DNA of 64,000 nucleotides from positions 1 through 64,000 of the forward strand of contig REEU01000157.1 of assembly GCA_007694905.1 (NCBI GenBank). Direction: 5' to 3'. Numbering within the stretch: position 1 is the first letter of the stretch; each line of letters begins with the position of its first letter. This document shows positions 36,009 through 44,911 of this stretch, in pieces. Made by a program: the position numbers and the translations under genes. This DNA is from Gammaproteobacteria bacterium. GTDB lineage: Bacteria; Pseudomonadota; Gammaproteobacteria; Pseudomonadales; Azotimanducaceae. The notes below the pieces were generated by a model. The model did no database searches and was not told the DNA's origin. It worked only from the letters and a program-made list of their open reading frames with translations.

Positions 36009-37550
36009 TCAGGCGCTTGCGGCCTTGTGCGCGTGCGTGTTCTCCGAACGACGCTTGCCGTCATAGAGGAATTCAGAGCCGTCGATGTCGATGGCCGGAA
36101 TCTCCTCGCGCTCCCGCCAGTAATCCTGATTGTGTCGCCACTCAGGCTTGTCGCCGCGGCGCGGCAGCCGGTCGAGGTCGCGCATGAGGTAGTTGGGATT
36201 GAAGTTGTCTTCTTCGATCCAGGGCAGGATCGGCATGTCCTTGTCTTCATCGCGCAGCGCCACCTCGACCCGTTGCGCACCGATCTCGTCCATGTGGTTG
36301 AGCAGCTTGCAGACGAAGTCGCCCAGCATGTCCACGCGCAGGGTCCAGCTGGCGCGGAAGTAACCGAACACCCAGAGCATGTTCGGGACGCCGCTGAACA
36401 TCATGCCGCGATAGGTGATCGTGTCGTGCCAGGCCACGGGCTTGCCGTCGACTTCGAACGGGATCTCGCCCATCACCGAAAGGCGGAAACCGGTGGCGGC
36501 GACGATGATGTCGGCTTCGAGTTCCTCGCCTGAGCTGGTCCGGACCCCCTTGGGTGTGAAGGTGTCGATGGTGTCCGTGACCACGGTGAGCTTACCCTCG
36601 GCCGCCGCCTTGAACACGTCCCCTTCCGGACAGAATGCGAGGCGCTGCTGCCAGGGCCGGTAGTTGGGCGTGAAGTGCGGCTCGAACTCGAAATCGTCCC
36701 CAGCGTATTGCCGGATCAGTGCCTTCAGTTCTTCGAACACTACGTCGGGTTCAGTCTGGCAGCGCTGGGTCATGAGATCCTGGTCGTGCATGATCTGCGC
36801 CCGCACGACCCGATGAATGGTGGGCTCGTCGATGCCGATCTCCCGCAGGCGGTCTGCCAGTTCGTTCTTATTCTCTGAACAGAAGAAGTAGGTCGGCGAG
36901 CGCTGGAGCATGGTGACGTGCTCGGCCTTCTCGGCAAAGGCCGGAATCACGGTCGCCGCCGTGGCGCCTGAGCCGATCACCAGTACGCGCTTGCCGCTGT
37001 AGTCGACCTCGGGGTCCCAGACTTGGGCGTGGATGAATCGGCCCTGGTAGTTGTCCATGCCCGGCCAGTCGGGGATGTAGGGCTTCTCGTGGTCATAGTA
37101 GCCCTGACACATCCAGAGGAAATTGCAGGTGAACTCGACTTCGGCGCCATCGGCCAGTCGGGTCGCTGTGACCGTCCAGAGATTGCGCTCGCTGGACCAG
37201 CTGCAACGCGTGATGCGGTGCCCATAGCGGATGTGCGCATCGATGCCGTTCTCTTCGATGACCTCGTCCATGTATTCGAGAATGGCCTCGGCGCTCGCTA
37301 TGGGCGGGCCGATCCAGGGCTTGAAGCGATAGCCGAAGGTGTAGAGATCGGAGTCCGACCTGACGCCCGGATACTTGTGGGTGTCCCAGGTGCCGCCGAA
37401 GGTATCCTTCATCTCGAGGATGACATAGCGCTTGTCCGGGCACTGCTGCTGCAGGTGGTATGCCGAGCCGATGCCGGAGATGCCGGCGCCGACGATGACC
37501 ACGTCGACATGGGTCGCGATGTCGGTGTTGGTTGCTGCTGCTGTCGCCAC
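36009..37550 (-). CDS. Flavin-containing (Baeyer-Villiger type) monooxygenase
   Basis: 513 residues from a GTG at 37550 with AGGGGAGAG 7 nt upstream; an ATG at 37652 would add 34 residues without a ribosome-binding site. FAD-binding GAGISG is at 21-26, the YQGRFIHAQVW (168-178) fits the FxGxxxHxxxW monooxygenase fingerprint with Tyr for the first residue, and the NADPH-binding GSGATA follows. These are the features of class B monooxygenases that convert ketones to esters or oxidise heteroatoms. The substrate is unknown. Neighbours give no pathway. The end lies 101 bp from the winged-helix kinase start. Confidence 0.92.
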   Translation of the reverse strand: MATAAATNTDIATHVDVVIVGAGISGIGSAYHLQQQCPDKRYVILEMKDTFGGTWDTHKYPGVRSDSDLYTFGYRFKPWIGPPIASAEAILEYMDEVIEENGIDAHIRYGHRITRCSWSSERNLWTVTATRLADGAEVEFTCNFLWMCQGYYDHEKPYIPDWPGMDNYQGRFIHAQVWDPEVDYSGKRVLVIGSGATAATVIPAFAEKAEHVTMLQRSPTYFFCSENKNELADRLREIGIDEPTIHRVVRAQIMHDQDLMTQRCQTEPDVVFEELKALIRQYAGDDFEFEPHFTPNYRPWQQRLAFCPEGDVFKAAAEGKLTVVTDTIDTFTPKGVRTSSGEELEADIIVAATGFRLSVMGEIPFEVDGKPVAWHDTITYRGMMFSGVPNMLWVFGYFRASWTLRVDMLGDFVCKLLNHMDEIGAQRVEVALRDEDKDMPILPWIEEDNFNPNYLMRDLDRLPRRGDKPEWRHNQDYWREREEIPAIDIDGSEFLYDGKRRSENTHAHKAASA

Positions 37551-37658
37551 GATGCTGCTCTCCCCTTGAGTGTCGCGTTCATTTGCCTTCAGCTGGCTGA
37601 CATTTACATTGATCGAGATCAAAAGCGAGCGGTCCGGGCGGTGCCGGCCCACCGGATA

Positions 37659-38504
37659 TCAGAGGTCGATATGGTCGACAATGTGGCCGTCCTGAACAAG
37701 CAGGGCGCTGTTGGGGTCGATTTTGCGCCATCCGGGTTCGTCGGAAAGCGGCTCAGAAGCCACCAACAGCACGCCGCCGCCCTCCCCTGGGTCGAGCATG
37801 CGGCACAGGCCGTCCTCGCAGACGAAGCGGCGGCCCTCGTTGACGTAGAGACTCTCGCCGCGCTCGGGGTCGTCGTCGGTGTAGCGACAGATCACCGCCG
37901 AGTCACCATCGGTGAGTACTGCGTTGAGATAGGTGAATTCGTGCGGTGCGAAGCTGGCCGTCAGTTCACGCACGGAGTCGATGGCAGCCCGCAGGGCATC
38001 CAACAGCACAACCGGCGATGGATCGTCGTCCTGCTCAGCCAGCGTATCCTGGATCAGGGCGAGCACATGCTCGGAGTCGGTGCGGCCGTCGATGTCATCG
38101 AACGCTGTATTCGAGAGGCGGGACAGGAGCGGGCGGCGGATCTGATCGAAGCCGCCAACGTCGCCGTTATGCATGAATACAAGGCGTCCCCGGCGGAAGG
38201 GGTGGCAGTTGGTCTCGCTTACGAATCCCTGGGTGGCCGCCCGGACGTGAGCGAGGAAGCAGGAGGAACTCACCACCCGCGCGAGTTCCTGCAGATTGCG
38301 GTTGCTCCAGGCCGGAGAGACACTGCGGAACAGTGCCGGCTCGTGACTGTCCTCAGCGAACCAGGCGACGCCGAAACCGTCGCCGTTCAGCGGCTCTTCG
38401 CGCTCTCTGGAACCGAAGCTCTGGTTGATCAGCGAGTGATCCGGCTCCGTCAACAGTTCACTCATGCGGATCGGCGCGCCCTGGTAGAACACGAACCTGC
38501 ACAT
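37659..38504 (-). CDS. Class II glutamine amidotransferase (YafJ/EgtC-like)
   Basis: 281 residues beginning MCRFVFYQG, so Cys2 is the N-terminal nucleophile after Met removal. LNGDGFGVAWF, AHVRAAT, TNCHPF, FMHNGDV and GRTDSEHVLAL are the conserved glutaminase segments. It has no attached synthetase domain, so like YafJ or EgtC it is a stand-alone amidohydrolase acting on a gamma-glutamyl substrate. EgtC function would require ergothioneine genes, which are absent here. It lies on the same strand as the monooxygenase, 108 bp before its GTG. Confidence 0.92.
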   Translation of the reverse strand: MCRFVFYQGAPIRMSELLTEPDHSLINQSFGSREREEPLNGDGFGVAWFAEDSHEPALFRSVSPAWSNRNLQELARVVSSSCFLAHVRAATQGFVSETNCHPFRRGRLVFMHNGDVGGFDQIRRPLLSRLSNTAFDDIDGRTDSEHVLALIQDTLAEQDDDPSPVVLLDALRAAIDSVRELTASFAPHEFTYLNAVLTDGDSAVICRYTDDDPERGESLYVNEGRRFVCEDGLCRMLDPGEGGGVLLVASEPLSDEPGWRKIDPNSALLVQDGHIVDHIDL

Positions 38505-38628
38505 GCCGGCGTCCCGGGTGACGAAAGAGCTTGATCATAGGGCGGGGGGTGGGTCGCCGTCATCGGTCGTCGCCGTGGCTTGCGCGGAGCTGCCTGGAGA
38601 TCAGGAGCGTTGTGTTGCCGGGCAATGT

Positions 38629-39237
38629 TCAGGTCAGCAGCAGCTCTCCGTAGGCGCGCACCGGGCGGCTGAGGCGCCGCTGCAGGCGTTCGACTCCATC
38701 GAGCCGTGCTGCGCAGCGCTCCGCCAGCGCGTCGAAGGGTGGGCGGCCCGGATCGGCGATGATGGTCTGGCTGACTCCAGCACGCCGCGCACGTCGGATC
38801 AGGTTGTAGAGTTGCCTTGCCATGTCGTCCCAGAAACAGACGTCGGCGCCGAGGATGACGTCGAACTCCGCCAGGAAGGCAGTGGAGAGTTGCTCAAAGC
38901 TCCTGCGCTCAGCCGTCATTTGCACGCTGTTGACTTCGGCGTGCAGTTGCAGATATGGCAACACGTTGGCATCGGCATCGATGCCGTGGACTCGACAGTC
39001 GAAGCGCTGCGCGCAGAACAATCCCAGCAGGCCCCAGCCGCAACCGATCTCCAGTACCCGGGTGCGCTTCGGCAACGGGTGCCGCTTGAGGTGTTGCATC
39101 ACCAGAAAGCTGGAATTCCAGACCTTGTTGCCGTGGATTTCAGCGACATGGCCCGCGCGCCGCAATTGGCGCATGCGTGGATCGCGCGCTTCCAGGATGG
39201 TCAGGCCGTTGACGCGGCGGAGATTGCGGACAGGCAT
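38629..39237 (-). CDS. Class I SAM-dependent methyltransferase
   Basis: 202 residues from the ATG at 39237. Motif I is VLEIGCGWGLLG, followed by the acidic VHGIDADAN and the LGADVCFWDD segment in the catalytic position. The D-V-C-F/Y form and the W-x-S-S-F-L-V lead-in recall METTL21/METTL23-like protein methyltransferases. Substrate assignment is a guess. A longer in-frame start near 39393 is possible but lacks similarity and would run over the crotonase promoter. It is divergent from the crotonase at 39396. Confidence 0.85.
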   Translation of the reverse strand: MPVRNLRRVNGLTILEARDPRMRQLRRAGHVAEIHGNKVWNSSFLVMQHLKRHPLPKRTRVLEIGCGWGLLGLFCAQRFDCRVHGIDADANVLPYLQLHAEVNSVQMTAERRSFEQLSTAFLAEFDVILGADVCFWDDMARQLYNLIRRARRAGVSQTIIADPGRPPFDALAERCAARLDGVERLQRRLSRPVRAYGELLLT

Positions 39238-39395
39238 GGCATGATCATCCTCAGTTGAGCGATGGAAACTCCAGCAGCAGGCGCTCGGATGCAGAGACGA
39301 TCGTAGGCTAGGGTCGCTGCCAACTTCACCTTGTTGCGGGCGTTGGGCATCATGGCGCGGCCGCGACCGCTGCGATAGAGCCAGGAGTGACAACG

Positions 39396-40232
39396 ATGAG
39401 CGACGCCGATCTGTTCCGCCCCAAAGGGCCGCGTGATGGCGAATACGAAACGTTTCTGATCGAGAAACGCGGCGCCGTGGACTGGGTCACGCTGAATCGA
39501 CCTGATTCTCTCAACAGCATGAGCCGGACCATGATGCTGGAACTGCAGCACTACTTCGGTGAGCTCTACACCGATTACAGCGTGCGCATCGTGGTCCTGC
39601 GCGGAGCCGGGCGGGCTTTCTGTGCCGGCCTCGACCTCAAGCAGGAGCGGGCGGAAGGGGAGGCGGGACCCGTGGCCGGGCTGCGGGTACAGCGGCGCGT
39701 ATCTGAGATCGTGATGCGCATGCGTCGCGCACCGCAGCCGATCATTTCGCTCGTTCACGGTGCCGCCAGCGGTGGCGGTTTCGCACTCGCGCTGGCATCG
39801 GACATCCGCATTGCCGGGCCGAAGGCACGCATGAACGCGGCCTTCATCCGCATCGGCCTCACCGCCTGCGACGTCGGGGTGTCCTACTTCCTGCCACGGC
39901 TGGTGGGCGCGTCCCTGGCGTCGGAGCTGCTGCTCACCGGCGACTTCATCGATGCCGAGCGCGCGCTGCGCCTGGGGCTGGTGTCTGATGTGGTCGAGGA
40001 GGCCGATCTCGAAGCCCGCGCTCAGCGCAGCATCGACATGATCCTGGCGAATTCTCCGGTGGGCGTGCGCCTGACCAAGGAAGCCCTGAACATGAACATC
40101 GATGCGGGCAGCCTGGAGGCGGCCATCGCCCTCGAGGACCGACAACAGATCCTTTCCGCCCAGACCGCCGACATGCGGGAGGGCATCAGCGCCTTCCTGG
40201 AGAAGCGACCGCCCGAGTACCGCGACGGCTAG
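39396..40232 (+). CDS. Enoyl-CoA hydratase/isomerase (crotonase) family protein
   Basis: 278 residues from the ATG at 39396 with AGGAG 8 nt upstream. Oxyanion-hole segments are CAGLDLKQER and HGAASGGGFALALASD, with the helix N-terminus region IRIGLTACDVG. The Asp rather than Glu at the second acid position and the ITACDVG form recall dienoyl-CoA isomerase-like crotonases and mycobacterial EchA homologues. The end GISAFLEKRPPEYRDG parallels the other two crotonases here. Its last 4 bp overlap the convergent patatin gene. Confidence 0.92.
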   Translation: MSDADLFRPKGPRDGEYETFLIEKRGAVDWVTLNRPDSLNSMSRTMMLELQHYFGELYTDYSVRIVVLRGAGRAFCAGLDLKQERAEGEAGPVAGLRVQRRVSEIVMRMRRAPQPIISLVHGAASGGGFALALASDIRIAGPKARMNAAFIRIGLTACDVGVSYFLPRLVGASLASELLLTGDFIDAERALRLGLVSDVVEEADLEARAQRSIDMILANSPVGVRLTKEALNMNIDAGSLEAAIALEDRQQILSAQTADMREGISAFLEKRPPEYRDG

Positions 40233-42418
40233 AACGGCCGTCCGAGCGACATGAAGACCGCGCTCCTGCTGCCCTCGCCATAGCCGTAGCCGATGTAAAG
40301 CGGCCCCAGCGGCGAGTTGTAGCCGAAGTAGAGGCTGACATTGGCCAGGCCGTCGCTGAGGCTGATGTCGGAGCGTTCGTTCCAGACGTTGCCGTACTCC
40401 AGGGTCGCGCCAACGGCTGCGGGCGACAGCGCAGACGGGCTCAGCCGCCAGCGGACGCCGACCAGACCCATAGTGAAGTGCTGGCCTGCCAACTCTGCGC
40501 TGCGGTAGCCGGACAGGCGGCTGAAGCCGCCGGCACGAAACTGGTTCGCTAAAGGCGCATCGTCATCCAGCGTGAGCATGGCCATGGCTGACCATTGCAG
40601 AGTGAGTCGATCGCGGGTCCGGGCGCCGAAGTGGAATACTTCGAGCTGCTCGAAGCCTTCGTCTGCACCGAGCGTCGATACGGAGCGCCGATAGAGCAGG
40701 CTCGAACGGCGGCCCTGGGACGGAAAGAACACATCGTCGAGGCTGTCGCGCAGTACTTCCACGCGCCACTCTGCGCCGTCGACATCACTCGAGGCCAGCT
40801 CGGGGTCAAGACCGGAGACGTCGGTCCGGTAGCGTCGAATCCCGACTCTGGCGACTGCTGCGTTGCCGAACTCGTAACCGAGCTCCACATCGGCACCGAA
40901 GCGGGTGACATCCGCTTCGGCGATGCGCTGGCTTGCCTCGAGCAGGGGAATACGCTGGCGCTCCCAGAAGGCGCTCGGGCGCAGATAAAAGCGGCCATTG
41001 AGGTCCAGGGGCTGGAAGTACTCCAGGGCCAGCGCGGGTTCCTCGCCGATCTGGGCAATGGCGCGCCATTCGGCGCCGAGGTCATCGCGGGCGGTCTCCA
41101 GCCAGCCGAGCCGGAGGTTGAGCGCATTGCGGGTGTTATTGGCGCTGAGTTTGAGGCCGTATTCCAGGAAGCGCGGCGCCCGGATATCGGGTTCCACCGT
41201 GATGCGGACGCCCGTGGCGCCGTCCCGTTCGGTCAGCTCCCAGTGCACCTGCTTGAGACGTCCGAGTGCATGGACACGGGCGACGCCGGCTTCCAGCGCG
41301 TCGATGTCCAGGGGCGCCGGAACGGTGAGTCCCAGGCGGTTGAGCAGCAGCTGGTCGGAAAGCTGCGAGTGATTGTCGAGCTCCAGGTAGCCCACGTCCG
41401 GAGCTGCTCGCCGGTCAGCCTGGGTGGTAGCCGCGCCCGGGAAGGCATGCATCCGCAGGCGTTCTTCATGGGCGAGGGCCGCGCTGCGGCCCGTGGGAAT
41501 GATTGCATCCACTGCGCGTTCGAAATCCATGGGGCCGAGGTCCGGGGACAGTTTCGGCTCGATGAGAATGTCACCGCTGCCCATGGAAGCGATCTGGGGG
41601 CGAGTGTTCTGCTGCACCATCAGATGGCTCATCTGCCGCATCACATTGAATGCCGAGCGCATGGCTGTGCTGTCCATCAGCGGCGTCGCAACGTCCACGG
41701 CTATGATCACCTCGGCGCCCATGGCGCGGGCCACGTCGATGGGCAGGTTGTTGGCCAACGCGCCGTCCACCAGCAGGCGCTCGCCATCGCGGATCGGGGT
41801 GAACACGGCAGGAATGGACATGCTGGCGCGCATGGCGCGGGCAACGCTGCCTTCGGCCAGCGTGATGGCGGCACCGGTCACGAGGTCGGTGGCCACTGCC
41901 CGGAAAGGTATGGCCAGGCTCGCGAAGGTGCCGTCCCGGGTGCGCTGACTGAGTTCTCGAGTCAGCCGCAGTTCGATCTTCTGGCCACTGAACGCACCTT
42001 CCGGAAGGATGATCTCCCGGTCACGGATGCCGACGCTGGCCGGCAGTACCAGGAGGTCATCGCGCCGTCGCTGAGCGGGGCGCGACGCGCGCGGCGGTTG
42101 GTCGTCGAAGGCATCGGCCCAGTCCAGATCCTCCACCAGGGCGCGTAGTTCCGCCGCGTTCATGCCGGCGGCGTAAAGACCTCCGATCAGGGCCCCCATA
42201 CTGGTCCCGGCAATGCAGTCTACGGGGACGCCAAGGCGCTCGAGTTCCTCGATGACGCCGATGTGGGCCATGCCGCGGGCGCCACCACCACCGAGCACCA
42301 GTCCGATACGGGGCCGGTCGATCACCGCATCGCCGCCGCATTCCGGTGTGGACGACGCCTCGGACGCGAGCAGCGTCAGTAAAACGCCGCATAGCCAGAC
42401 GCCGATTCTGATCTGCAT
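40229..42418 (-). CDS. Patatin-like phospholipase with Omp85-type barrel (PlpD-like, type Vd autotransporter)
   Basis: 729 residues with a signal peptide (VWLCGVLLTLLASEASS). The patatin domain has the Gly-rich oxyanion loop GGGGARG (43-49), the nucleophile GTSMG (Ser73) and the dyad Asp in DGA (Asp218). A POTRA-like linker with VPAPLDIDALEAGVARVHAL follows, and the last 350 residues show the alternating pattern of a 16-strand surface-antigen barrel ending GYGYGEGSRSAVFMSLGRPF with a C-terminal Phe. This is the PlpD architecture: a secreted lipase displayed through its own outer-membrane barrel. The ATG at 42418 is preferred over 42532 because it starts the signal peptide. It sits between two crotonase genes. 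Confidence 0.93.
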   Translation of the reverse strand: MQIRIGVWLCGVLLTLLASEASSTPECGGDAVIDRPRIGLVLGGGGARGMAHIGVIEELERLGVPVDCIAGTSMGALIGGLYAAGMNAAELRALVEDLDWADAFDDQPPRASRPAQRRRDDLLVLPASVGIRDREIILPEGAFSGQKIELRLTRELSQRTRDGTFASLAIPFRAVATDLVTGAAITLAEGSVARAMRASMSIPAVFTPIRDGERLLVDGALANNLPIDVARAMGAEVIIAVDVATPLMDSTAMRSAFNVMRQMSHLMVQQNTRPQIASMGSGDILIEPKLSPDLGPMDFERAVDAIIPTGRSAALAHEERLRMHAFPGAATTQADRRAAPDVGYLELDNHSQLSDQLLLNRLGLTVPAPLDIDALEAGVARVHALGRLKQVHWELTERDGATGVRITVEPDIRAPRFLEYGLKLSANNTRNALNLRLGWLETARDDLGAEWRAIAQIGEEPALALEYFQPLDLNGRFYLRPSAFWERQRIPLLEASQRIAEADVTRFGADVELGYEFGNAAVARVGIRRYRTDVSGLDPELASSDVDGAEWRVEVLRDSLDDVFFPSQGRRSSLLYRRSVSTLGADEGFEQLEVFHFGARTRDRLTLQWSAMAMLTLDDDAPLANQFRAGGFSRLSGYRSAELAGQHFTMGLVGVRWRLSPSALSPAAVGATLEYGNVWNERSDISLSDGLANVSLYFGYNSPLGPLYIGYGYGEGSRSAVFMSLGRPF

Positions 42419-42586
42419 GACGACGGACTCCGGGTGACTGCGCAGCAAGGGGGGCGGCTCGGGCCGCGGTCGCGGCATGGCAGCATAGCGTACCCCCGGC
42501 GGGATACGGCGGTCATGGTCGCGCGCAGACACTTGCCCGCCGGGCCGCTACGATGCCTGCGTCGTTTACTGTTGAGGATCCGAGCC

Positions 42587-43384
42587 ATGTCCGCCCCCAT
42601 CCTGATCGAAAACTACGGCCACGTTCGCATCATCGGGCTCAATCGTCCGGAGAAGAAGAACGCGCTGAACGAGACGCTGGCCTGGGGCATCGTGCGGGCC
42701 ATCGAGCAGGCCGCCGATGACGATGATGTCTGGGTGATCGGCATCACAGGCAGCGGTGACTCGTTCTGCGCCGGCCTGGATCTGAGTGACCGCGGCGAAT
42801 CGGCCACACCGCTGGGGCCAGTCAGTCAGGCGCTGGATGATGTGCACTGGGTGGGGCGCTTTCTGCTTGGAATGCGCGACTGGTGCGACAAGCCCGTGGT
42901 GGCGGGTATCAACGGTGTCGCAGTGGGGGCCGGACTCGGTCTGGCGATGAGTGCGGACATCAGAATGATGTCCCGTGGCGGGCGGCTGATGGCCGGGTAC
43001 ACGCGTATCGGCGGCTCACCTGACGGCGGACTGACCTGGACGCTGCCGCTGGCGATGGGCTACGAAGCGGCGATGCGCTTCATGCTGGAGAACCGGACCG
43101 TGGATGCAGACGAGGCTTTGCGCTTGGGCATGGTCGGCGAAGTGTGTGACGAGGCCGAGTTCGGGGACCGATTCACCGCCTATCTGCAGCAGCTTGCAAG
43201 CTGGTCGCCGTTCTCTATCCGCATGACGAAGCGGGGCATGCACCGGGCTGTTCGTGCCATCGACCTCGAGGCGCAGATGCGGCTGGAACTGGCCAACATC
43301 AGCCGCTGCTTCGCCACCGAGGACGCGAAGGAGGCACGCAGGGCGTTTTTCGAAAAACGCGCCCCCGAATTCAAGGGGCACTGA
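42587..43384 (+). CDS. Enoyl-CoA hydratase/isomerase (crotonase) family protein
   Basis: 265 residues from the ATG at 42587 (GAGG 10 nt upstream). CAGLDLSDRGES and NGVAVGAGLGLAMSADIR form the oxyanion hole, followed by YTRIGGSPDGGLTW. The NRPEKKNALNETL start is canonical. The C-terminus ARRAFFEKRAPEFKGH is close in form to the other two crotonases. It is divergent from the patatin gene, with 168 bp between starts, and converges on the YcaQ-type glycosylase gene. Substrate unknown. Confidence 0.92.
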   Translation: MSAPILIENYGHVRIIGLNRPEKKNALNETLAWGIVRAIEQAADDDDVWVIGITGSGDSFCAGLDLSDRGESATPLGPVSQALDDVHWVGRFLLGMRDWCDKPVVAGINGVAVGAGLGLAMSADIRMMSRGGRLMAGYTRIGGSPDGGLTWTLPLAMGYEAAMRFMLENRTVDADEALRLGMVGEVCDEAEFGDRFTAYLQQLASWSPFSIRMTKRGMHRAVRAIDLEAQMRLELANISRCFATEDAKEARRAFFEKRAPEFKGH

Positions 43385-43408
43385 TCGGCACTGCCCCAGG
43401 TAGCAGGT

Positions 43409-44644
43409 TCAGGCGGGACCGGAAAGTCCGCGTGCGGCCAGGGACGCGCTCAGGGCATCGATGCCGCTGACGCGGATGACATTGATGTGTTCGCAGTCAT
43501 TCATGTGGGCGAGGTGCACGAGGCCGCGCCTGAGCGTCTCGACATCGGGTGGTGCAGCGGCTGGTTCCAACGCGAGGTGACGGCAGGTCAGCACACGCTG
43601 CCTGCGTTCGGCCTTGCAGTCCGCGCGGCCGATGAAGCGTGTTCCGGCAAGCAGTGGCAGGCTGAAATAGCCGTAGCGGCGTTTTGCTGCGGGCAGATAG
43701 CACTCGATCTGGTAGTCGAAATCGAACAGCGCCGCGAGCCTGTCTCGATGGATGACGAGGGGATCGAATGGTGACAGTGCTTGGGCCCGGCGGCTGATGG
43801 GTCCACGGCAGGCTTCGACGGCGGCCGCGTCCACAAACCAGGGCCGATTGCCCGCACGCCCCGGATGGGTGATCTGCAGCACTTCGCCGGCCTCTACCGC
43901 GTTCGTGAGCGCGCGATCGACGGCCTTGACGAGGCCGACCTCGCGGCGCTGATAGCGGGCGTGGCGCGCGGTGAACACGCCCAGGTACCGGCGCGCGCGG
44001 GTCACCAGCCACGCAGCATGTTCCGCCAGGTCAGGCATGCTCGTGTCCACCCAGGTGGGGAGCACCCGAGCGGTAAGATCGAATCGCTTCTCGAAGCCCT
44101 CCCTGGCTGTAACCATCAGGCTGCCTTCGTGGAACAGCCGCTCCAGTGCACGTTTCGCCGGCTTCCACTCCCACCAGCCGCTGCGCTGGTCTGGAGGCGC
44201 AGCGAAGTCGCGGGCGCGGAGCGGGCCTTCGGCGCGGATGCGATCGAGCACCCGCGCCATTTCATGGCGGTCCGCCCGGGCCCAGTGACGGCCGCCGGCG
44301 GCGAGGCGCTGCATGCGTGGCAGGGCATGGCGGAAGTCCGTCATGGGCAGGAAAGCGGCCGCATGGGCCCAGTATTCGAACGCTTCGCGCCGCGCGATGA
44401 GCTGCTGCAGGTGCCCGCTGTGGAAGCCCGGGACGCGGCTGGCCAGGATATGATCGTGGGCGCGCGTCACCACGGAGATCGTGTCCAGCTGGACATGGCC
44501 AAGGTGCTCGAGGGCCCGCGCGGCCCCAGGACGACCCCGTCCGAACGGCGTCTGGCGGGCCACCCCGCCTGCATGCACGGCGATTCGTCTCAGAACGTCC
44601 ATGGAAAGACCGGCGCTGGCGACAGCACTGTCGATGTACATCAT
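43409..44644 (-). CDS. YcaQ/AlkX-type DNA glycosylase (HTH_42 family)
   Basis: 411 residues. The QLDT segment (Gln52, Asp54) is the catalytic Q-x-D of YcaQ-like glycosylases, which open interstrand crosslinks and remove bulky N-alkyl purines. LSPFDPLVIHRDRLAALFDF and GTRFIGRADCKAER are family landmarks, and the winged-helix units sit in the middle. The active site appears complete. It is divergent from the ATP-grasp operon; the 267-bp interval between the starts holds both promoters. Confidence 0.9.
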   Translation of the reverse strand: MMYIDSAVASAGLSMDVLRRIAVHAGGVARQTPFGRGRPGAARALEHLGHVQLDTISVVTRAHDHILASRVPGFHSGHLQQLIARREAFEYWAHAAAFLPMTDFRHALPRMQRLAAGGRHWARADRHEMARVLDRIRAEGPLRARDFAAPPDQRSGWWEWKPAKRALERLFHEGSLMVTAREGFEKRFDLTARVLPTWVDTSMPDLAEHAAWLVTRARRYLGVFTARHARYQRREVGLVKAVDRALTNAVEAGEVLQITHPGRAGNRPWFVDAAAVEACRGPISRRAQALSPFDPLVIHRDRLAALFDFDYQIECYLPAAKRRYGYFSLPLLAGTRFIGRADCKAERRQRVLTCRHLALEPAAAPPDVETLRRGLVHLAHMNDCEHINVIRVSGIDALSASLAARGLSGPA

Positions 44645-44911
44645 TTCAGAGCCCGTCTGGATGCACTCTGGAGGATAGCGCGAACGCCAGCAGGCAGGAC
44701 ACCGCGCCTCGCCCTGCTGCGTGTCGAGGGAAGTCTTTGCGCCTCTGTGCCGGATGCCGGAGAATCGACGTCATCTGCCCAGCGCGCGCTGGCGCCCCAC
44801 GACAGGTGAAGGTGGCAGCGGTCGGCATCGTGGGACCATCCTGCTTCCGTCAGTGCTGTGTCCGAGTCGGGCGTCTGCTGGCGATCGGCCTGTCCAATCC
44901 GGAGTAACGCA

